This document shows, in pieces, positions 5,388 to 9,242 of a stretch of DNA of 9,242 bases. Position 1 is the first letter of the stretch; each line of letters opens with the position of its first letter. The stretch comes from HGM11416 sp964532155. GTDB taxonomy: Bacteria; Bacillota; Clostridia; Christensenellales; Borkfalkiaceae. The DNA is taken from the NCBI GenBank assembly GCA_964532155.1, contig CAZHGN010000051.1:1-9242 (forward strand). The letters are read 5' to 3'. Below the pieces are notes generated by a model that made no database searches, was not told the origin of the DNA, and saw nothing but the letters and a program-made list of their open reading frames with translations. The position numbers and the translations under genes were made by a program.

Positions 5388-5416
5388 ATTGTACCACCTT
5401 GCCAGAATAAAAGCAA
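5388..5416 (-). promoter_or_regulatory. Promoter of the cobalamin-riboswitch operon
   Basis: On the minus strand TTGCTT (5411-5416) and TACAAT (5388-5393) are 17 bases apart, with a TGG extended -10. The predicted start at about 5381 sits just before the aptamer. Confidence 0.8.
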
Positions 5417-5478
5417 GCGTTTTTGCACGTTCGTTTTATACGTTAATTTTACACGTTCGCAATAAAAACATTTTTTAT

Positions 5479-5508
5479 AAAAAGCAGTATTGCGGCGAGC
5501 CGCTTTTT
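5479..5508 (-). terminator. Candidate terminator after the YfhO-family gene (possibly bidirectional)
   Basis: Outer arms AAAAAGC/GCTTTTT (5502-5508 and 5479-5485) flank an inner GCGGC-GA-GCCGC hairpin (5492-5503). Read on the minus strand it lies about 50 bases past the stop codon at 5560 and ends in T5. Read on the plus strand the inner hairpin followed by TTTTT (5504-5508) is the cleaner terminator, but no plus-strand gene precedes it. The 160-base gap from 5399 to 5559 shows nothing else convincing. Confidence 0.45.
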
Positions 5509-5559
5509 ACACGGTTTACAGGCACGGTTTTCTTGTGTGTTTTTTCTACGCGGACGCGC

Positions 5560-8500
5560 TTAAAACAAGGCTATAAGTTTTTTCAGCAGAAACGCCGCAA
5601 GCTTATATATAAACACGCCTACGGGAAAGACCATAAAGACGAGCGCTATTGCCACGCCAAGTCCCAATGCCGCAAAGCTTATAACCTTACCGAATTTACC
5701 TAGGGATAAATCGCGTTTTTTCGTTATAAATATACATACGAAAACTATTAAAAGTCCGGCTATAAGCCCGAAAACGGCATATTTTATATAAGGCGAGTCG
5801 TAAGTTACAACCACTTCGTTTTCACCCTTCTCAAGCGGGATAAGCATAAAACCTAAGCAATCGTCGATTATTTCGACGACTTTTCCGTTGACCGAAGCAC
5901 GATGTCCGGGCAACGCCACGTAGTTTAAAAATAGGTACTCGCCGGAAGCGCTCGCAACGGCACGTGCGGTCATTTTTCCGGCAGACAATTCAAAGTCGGC
6001 GGCTTTCGCCTTAATCGCTTCGGAAAGCGCTTTTACGGTAGAATCGGCGAGCCTATAAAGTTTTACGCCCTCCATCACCGCACTCTTTTCAACGTCGTCA
6101 TTCAAATATAGAATAGCCGAAGAATAATTATTACTGCCCTTATGGCAAGAAAACGAGCGGTTTTCGCCCACCTCGAAACGGCTGTCGCTCGAACCCAAAG
6201 AGTATTCCGCACCGTTTGCAAGTTCCGGAGACAAGACGAAGAAATAATACCCTCCGCCGCTTGTCCGCGTGAATGAAATCCTGAATCCGCCGTCTTCTTT
6301 TTCGACAACGGACGAGCTTTTAATTTCAACGCTTTCAACTCCGTATTCATCACCGCCGAGCGTTTTAAGAATTGCTTCGTACTCGTCGTAAAGAGTATCA
6401 ACGGATACAAAATCGGCAACACCTCCGGTCACGAATGCGTGAGGAAAAGCATATACGTTTTTATAAAGACGGTATTCCCCCACGTCGAGATAGCCTCCCT
6501 TTCCGTCGGAAATCTTGTCGTAGCCGTCAACTTTTTCGTAATTGCGCTCGGCATACGCGCTTTTCGTAATATAATATTCGTTGCCGAGCAGACAATCCCC
6601 GAAAAAGCTGCCGTTATAGCTCTTTATCGTATTAGTGCCGTTTCCGCCGTAATCGAAAAAGCGTTGCGCCCTAAAGTTTCTGTCGTCGATGACCGAGGAA
6701 AAAACGCTATAGGAATTCGTATGAAGAGTAAAAGGCATGTCGGCGGTCACGTAGTCTGAATATAACTTAACGCGCGCGACGTCGCCGCCGTCAAGCGTTT
6801 GAACATAGTCGGTAAGAACGCCTATTCGGTCGAAATCGTCGGTTTGTTTAACGTTGCCGTATACGAGATTTTCGCCGTAAAACGCACACTGCCCGCAAAC
6901 GATAACGAGCATAATAACGGATGCAACGCGCGGAAAAATATTTTTAAATTTTACCAATATAACAGTCAATAGCACGATTATCGCAACAATTGCAAATACG
7001 ATAGCAGTCACCTCGAGACCGCCGAGCGAATGAGCAAAGCGCGATGAAAAATACTTTTCTATTTTATCGTTTTGCGCGGCAACACATAAAAACGCACCGC
7101 CGATCAGCGCCCCCACGCACACAACCGAAAGGACAACGCTCCAAATGATTTTAACGTTAAAAGAACCGTCGGCACGGAGCATAGACACTTTTTTGCCACT
7201 ACGAGCGCAACGCGTCGAGTCGCTCGGTTTAAACTCGTCGACGTACAAACCGGCAACGAATAGAAAAAAGAATCCGTTTAAAAAACCGAAGCGCAAAGCA
7301 TAACTGTAATAAGTGCCGAAATTCAGCATAATACAACATTCGTCGCAAAGTACGGGCAAAAGCGTAATCAACGCCGAGACCACCAAAAAGCGGTCTATAG
7401 GTCGTTTAACGCCATTTTTGACAAAGTAAACAAAGGTAAGCGTAAGCGTTAAACCGTCGGTAAAAATATATGAAAGCTTGTAATAAAGCGGATCGGCTTT
7501 TATCTCGTCGAAAAGCCCGTAAAACAAACCTTGCCCCCTCCCGGACGATAAAAACGCAAACAGCGCGGGGATAAGCAGAGGCAACGAAATACCCACCGTA
7601 ATCACGAGCGCAACGACGAGATCGACTATCCCCTTTTGTCTTTTTTCTTTCGGCAAAACGATTAAGCAATATAGTATAGCAATAGGATAAACCAACAACA
7701 ACGAAAAACAGGCTATCGAAAAACAAGTGTATATAATCAGACACAGCCCCAATATAAACACCCACCGACCGCCGCCGTCAATCATTTTCTTGAAACCGTA
7801 GGCAGCAATCGGAAGCCAAATTAAGATATCAACCCAATTGATATACGTGTTCGATACAAAAAGATATCCGCAAAACGCATACGACAAAGCGAGCGAAACG
7901 CGCATAATCGGCGATACTTTTTTAAATCTCGCACGCAAATATAAATACCCCGAAACGCCTACGCAAGCGATTTTGAGCGGCAAAATAATCGACGTGCCGT
8001 AGTATACGTTACCTTTACCGAATAGCAAAAACAAAAAAGTAAAGGGGCTGACACAGCAATAGGCAAGCGTGCCGAAAACGTCCGCACCTCCCGCTATGGC
8101 GTAAGTGTAAAAAAGAGAAGACTTGCCGTCTATAACGTCAAAAAAATGTTCGATAAACGGCGCAACCTGCGCAAGCATATCGTAACTCGATATCACGTCG
8201 TCGCCGAACGGATAAACGCCGTTTACCTTTAAAAGCACGGCAAAAAGCCCCGATATAAACACGACGATAAACGCACACGCCGCAATATCAGTAATTCGCT
8301 CGGCCAACTTATTACCTATTAAAGCGCACGGTTTAATAGGCGTTTTTTCGCGTTTATTCACACTTCGTTCGGCAACTTGTTCGCCGTATTTGTCGGCGGT
8401 ATGGTCTGCGGTCGCATGGACAGCCGCTTGGTCGGAGGTTTGCGCGGTGCGTTGCTCGGAGACAAGATTGCCGTATTTGTCGGCGGTATGGTCGGCGCAT

Positions 8501-8652
8501 TGCGTAGCGGTATGGTCGGCACGTTGCGTAGCGGTATGGTCGGCACGTTGCGCGGTACCACCATAAGCCGATTCGTTTTTATTTTGCTTGCAATCGGCGT
8601 TGGATTTTTCGGTACTGCCGCCAAGCATTGTATTTTTATCGTCGATATTCAT
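5560..8652 (-). CDS. YfhO family polytopic membrane protein, putative GT-C-type glycosyltransferase, with repeat-bearing N-terminal extension
   Basis: The 1030-residue protein has the layout of YfhO (PF09586) membrane proteins. TM1 (about 121-143) is followed by an external loop with Asp-rich YPFGDDVISSYDMLAQVAPF (147-166), then many hydrophobic helices up to about 595, a long extracytoplasmic region (about 600-955) and two C-terminal helices (about 957-977 and 990-1017). YfhO relatives belong to the GT-C membrane glycosyltransferases; B. subtilis YfhO is linked to lipoteichoic acid glycosylation. Donor and acceptor here are unknown. Residues 1-118 form a hydrophilic, probably disordered extension with ADHTATQR-type octapeptide repeats, which I do not recognise from the family. 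The start at 8650-8652 has no Shine-Dalgarno, and a good -10 box places transcription start at or next to the ATG, so it may be leaderless. Met10 (8625) is an alternative start, also without a Shine-Dalgarno. Confidence 0.85.
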   Translation of the reverse strand: MNIDDKNTMLGGSTEKSNADCKQNKNESAYGGTAQRADHTATQRADHTATQCADHTADKYGNLVSEQRTAQTSDQAAVHATADHTADKYGEQVAERSVNKREKTPIKPCALIGNKLAERITDIAACAFIVVFISGLFAVLLKVNGVYPFGDDVISSYDMLAQVAPFIEHFFDVIDGKSSLFYTYAIAGGADVFGTLAYCCVSPFTFLFLLFGKGNVYYGTSIILPLKIACVGVSGYLYLRARFKKVSPIMRVSLALSYAFCGYLFVSNTYINWVDILIWLPIAAYGFKKMIDGGGRWVFILGLCLIIYTCFSIACFSLLLVYPIAILYCLIVLPKEKRQKGIVDLVVALVITVGISLPLLIPALFAFLSSGRGQGLFYGLFDEIKADPLYYKLSYIFTDGLTLTLTFVYFVKNGVKRPIDRFLVVSALITLLPVLCDECCIMLNFGTYYSYALRFGFLNGFFFLFVAGLYVDEFKPSDSTRCARSGKKVSMLRADGSFNVKIIWSVVLSVVCVGALIGGAFLCVAAQNDKIEKYFSSRFAHSLGGLEVTAIVFAIVAIIVLLTVILVKFKNIFPRVASVIMLVIVCGQCAFYGENLVYGNVKQTDDFDRIGVLTDYVQTLDGGDVARVKLYSDYVTADMPFTLHTNSYSVFSSVIDDRNFRAQRFFDYGGNGTNTIKSYNGSFFGDCLLGNEYYITKSAYAERNYEKVDGYDKISDGKGGYLDVGEYRLYKNVYAFPHAFVTGGVADFVSVDTLYDEYEAILKTLGGDEYGVESVEIKSSSVVEKEDGGFRISFTRTSGGGYYFFVLSPELANGAEYSLGSSDSRFEVGENRSFSCHKGSNNYSSAILYLNDDVEKSAVMEGVKLYRLADSTVKALSEAIKAKAADFELSAGKMTARAVASASGEYLFLNYVALPGHRASVNGKVVEIIDDCLGFMLIPLEKGENEVVVTYDSPYIKYAVFGLIAGLLIVFVCIFITKKRDLSLGKFGKVISFAALGLGVAIALVFMVFPVGVFIYKLAAFLLKKLIALF
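8383..8493 (-). repeat. Duplicated 24-bp segment within the YfhO N-terminal coding region
   Basis: The 24 bases at 8383-8406 recur without mismatch at 8470-8493, 87 bases apart and in frame. They encode the two DHTADKYG peptides (about residues 54-61 and 83-90). Confidence 0.85.
8483..8554 (-). repeat. Three tandem 24-bp repeats in the YfhO N-terminal coding region
   Basis: Units at 8483-8506, 8507-8530 and 8531-8554 differ at only a few bases, and each encodes an octapeptide of the ADHTATQR/C type (about residues 34-57). Because the unit is a multiple of three, copy number can change without breaking the frame. The first unit overlaps one copy of the separate 24-bp duplication. Confidence 0.9.
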
Positions 8653-8658
8653 AAACGT

Positions 8659-8687
8659 ATTTTACCATACCGCAGAGTAAAAAACAA
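8659..8687 (-). promoter_or_regulatory. Candidate promoter of the YfhO-family gene
   Basis: TAAAAT (8659-8664) with a TGG extended -10 is preceded at 17 bases by TTGTTT (8682-8687), matching only the TTG half of the -35 consensus. The expected start, about seven bases beyond the -10, coincides with the A of the ATG at 8652. Confidence 0.6.
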
Positions 8688-8879
8688 TTAAAAGATAAAA
8701 AATCACAAGTTTTTTAGAAAAATATTCTATTTGGCATAAAAATTTTTTTATGCGCTTTAAACGTCTTTCCTTGGCGATTAAACATTTAGGCGCTTTATTT
8801 TCTCTCACTACTTAAAACTTTTCTCATACTTTATTGTTTTCACTGCCCTCCCCACGCTCAAAATAACGGTTTTAATAAG

Positions 8880-8921
8880 AAATATTCTTTACGCAAAGAA
8901 AAATATTCACCACGCAAAGAA
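8880..8921 (+). repeat. 21-bp tandem direct repeat upstream of the tRNA promoter
   Basis: Two adjacent 21-base units (8880-8900 and 8901-8921) match at 18 positions, both containing AAATATTC and ACGCAAAGAA. They end five bases before the tRNA -35 box. A spacing of two helical turns suits an upstream activating or protein-binding site (inference). Confidence 0.8.
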
Positions 8922-8925
8922 ACGC

Positions 8926-8954
8926 TTGCCTTTTTCATCCGTTTAGGATATAAT
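8926..8954 (+). promoter_or_regulatory. Promoter of tRNA-Ser
   Basis: TTGCCT (8926-8931) and a perfect TATAAT (8949-8954) are 17 bases apart. The expected start is about 8961, three bases before the mature tRNA 5' end. Confidence 0.9.
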
Positions 8955-8963
8955 TAAAAACAC

Positions 8964-9052
8964 GGAGGCATATCGAAGCGGTCATAACGAGGCGGTCTTG
9001 AAAACCGTTTGTCCGAGAGGGCACGGGGGTTCGAATCCCTCTGCCTCCGCCA
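8964..9052 (+). tRNA. tRNA-Ser (anticodon UGA)
   Basis: The 89-base gene folds as a class II tRNA. The acceptor stem GGAGGCA/TGCCTCC has seven perfect pairs, the discriminator is G, and CCA is encoded at 9050-9052. The anticodon loop CTTGAAA gives anticodon TGA, which reads UCA and other UCN serine codons. A long variable arm (about 9011-9022) and a T-arm with GTTCGAATC follow. The long variable arm and anticodon agree on serine. Its last bases recur at 9221-9242, which suggests the 3' end has served as an integration site. Confidence 0.97.
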
Positions 9053-9087
9053 CAAAAAGGGAAGGATTTTGTCCTTCCCTTTTTGTG
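9053..9087 (+). terminator. Intrinsic terminator of tRNA-Ser
   Basis: A perfect 16-bp inverted repeat (9051-9066 with 9072-9087, loop 9067-9071) begins at the CCA end. The GGGAAGGA/TCCTTCCC core is followed by TTTTT within the descending arm. It is the terminator of the tRNA transcript. Confidence 0.92.
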
Positions 9088-9100
9088 TACGAAAAATATA

Positions 9101-9220
9101 ACAGAGGGATTCGAACGAGAGCGTCAAAAAAGCGTCCTGTGGACGGTTTTAGCGGCTGACCGAAGGCGTAGGCAAAGCACACAACTTATCATAAACTAAC
9201 TGCTTTGCCGTAGCCAAGAG
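9101..9220. other. Non-coding segment bounded by tRNA-derived repeats
   Basis: Between the tRNA terminator and the second copy of the tRNA tail lies a segment rich in inverted repeats. It has an inverted T-arm copy CAGAGGGATTCGAAC at 9102-9116, a CGTCC-TGT-GGACG hairpin (9133-9145), and GGCAAAGCA/TGCTTTGCC arms (9171-9179 and 9201-9209). I see no gene. It may be a relic or end of an integrated element; it is too short to encode an integrase. Confidence 0.5.
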
Positions 9221-9242
9221 CGAATCCCTCTGCCTCCGCCAC
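9221..9242 (+). repeat. Direct repeat of the tRNA-Ser 3' end, possible att site
   Basis: These 22 bases are identical to 9032-9053, covering the T-arm 3' half, the acceptor 3' strand, the discriminator and CCA. No acceptor 5' strand or anticodon arm accompanies them, so this is not a second tRNA. Duplicated tRNA 3' ends are the usual mark of tyrosine-recombinase integration. The repeat reaches the window edge and may continue. Confidence 0.8.

Larger units (their letters stand above)
8653..8963. other. AT-rich divergent intergenic region
   Basis: This 311-base gap separates the minus-strand YfhO-family gene from the plus-strand tRNA. It holds a promoter for each side, a 21-bp tandem repeat (8880-8921) and an AT-rich inverted repeat GCATAAAAA/TTTTTATGC with a 2-base spacer (8734-8753). 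I see no coding sequence with a ribosome binding site. Positions 8760-8875 show nothing I can assign. Confidence 0.6.

Noticed and set aside
5492..5508. Good plus-strand terminator implying a plus-strand gene or small RNA
   Set aside because: No plus-strand ORF with a ribosome binding site and no convincing plus-strand promoter precedes it; it is better explained as part of a bidirectional terminator after the YfhO gene.
8483..8554. Regular repeats that might suggest a CRISPR array
   Set aside because: The units are directly tandem without spacers and lie in frame within a coding sequence.
8377..8691. Plus-strand 104-codon ORF with GGMVGTLRSGMVGTLR repeats
   Set aside because: It is the antisense of the repeat-coding start of the YfhO gene; the peptide repeats simply mirror the 24-bp DNA repeats.
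8982..9182. Minus-strand 66-codon ORF containing GFEPPCPLGQTVFKTASL
   Set aside because: It reads antisense through the tRNA-Ser gene and its terminator. This peptide type is a known artefact of translating the complement of tRNA genes, and it has no ribosome binding site.
9101..9242. Integron attC site
   Set aside because: The segment is palindromic, but I see no RYYYAAC/GTTRRRY core sites, and the ends are plainly tRNA-derived.

Overview
The window looks like a chromosomal segment of a Gram-positive-type bacterium, probably Bacillota (Clostridia-like). The reasons are strong AGGAGG-type ribosome binding sites, sigma-70/sigma-A type promoters, an L10-leader attenuator, a terminator-type cobalamin riboswitch, an ECF-type S component, a YfhO family protein and a CCA-encoding tRNA-Ser. 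This assignment is an inference. All protein genes are on the minus strand; the only plus-strand gene is the tRNA.

Positions 1-3858 hold, in transcription order, rpmG, secE, nusG, rplK, rplA, rplJ and rplL, the conserved cluster that normally leads into rpoB/rpoC, which would lie beyond position 1. A near-consensus promoter (3830-3858) starts the cluster. A second promoter (1280-1309), just after the rplA stop, drives rplJ-rplL through an L10-leader attenuator with a visible terminator and a competing antiterminator. The rplK and rplA leaders each carry an RNA motif resembling the L1 site of 23S rRNA, next to the Shine-Dalgarno sequence. This suggests separate L1 feedback on both cistrons.

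Positions 3956-5416 form a small cobalamin-controlled operon. It runs from a promoter through a cobalamin riboswitch (B12 box at 5249-5264) and an intrinsic terminator with a competing antiterminator, to a lipoprotein with a DUF4430/transcobalamin-C-like domain, and then a six-helix ECF S-component-like membrane protein. The simplest reading is vitamin B12 (or corrinoid) capture and import; the ECF energizing module is not in the window.

Positions 5560-8652 encode a 1030-residue YfhO family polytopic membrane protein. It has an unusual hydrophilic N-terminal extension built partly from octapeptide repeats encoded by 24-bp DNA repeats. Its best promoter places the transcription start at or next to the ATG.

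Positions 8653-9242 hold an AT-rich divergent intergenic region with a 21-bp tandem repeat, the tRNA-Ser(UGA) gene with promoter and terminator, and a tail in which the last 22 bases of the tRNA region recur exactly at the window edge. An inverted 15-base copy of the tRNA T-arm lies between them. This resembles an integration-site remnant or the start of an integrated element.
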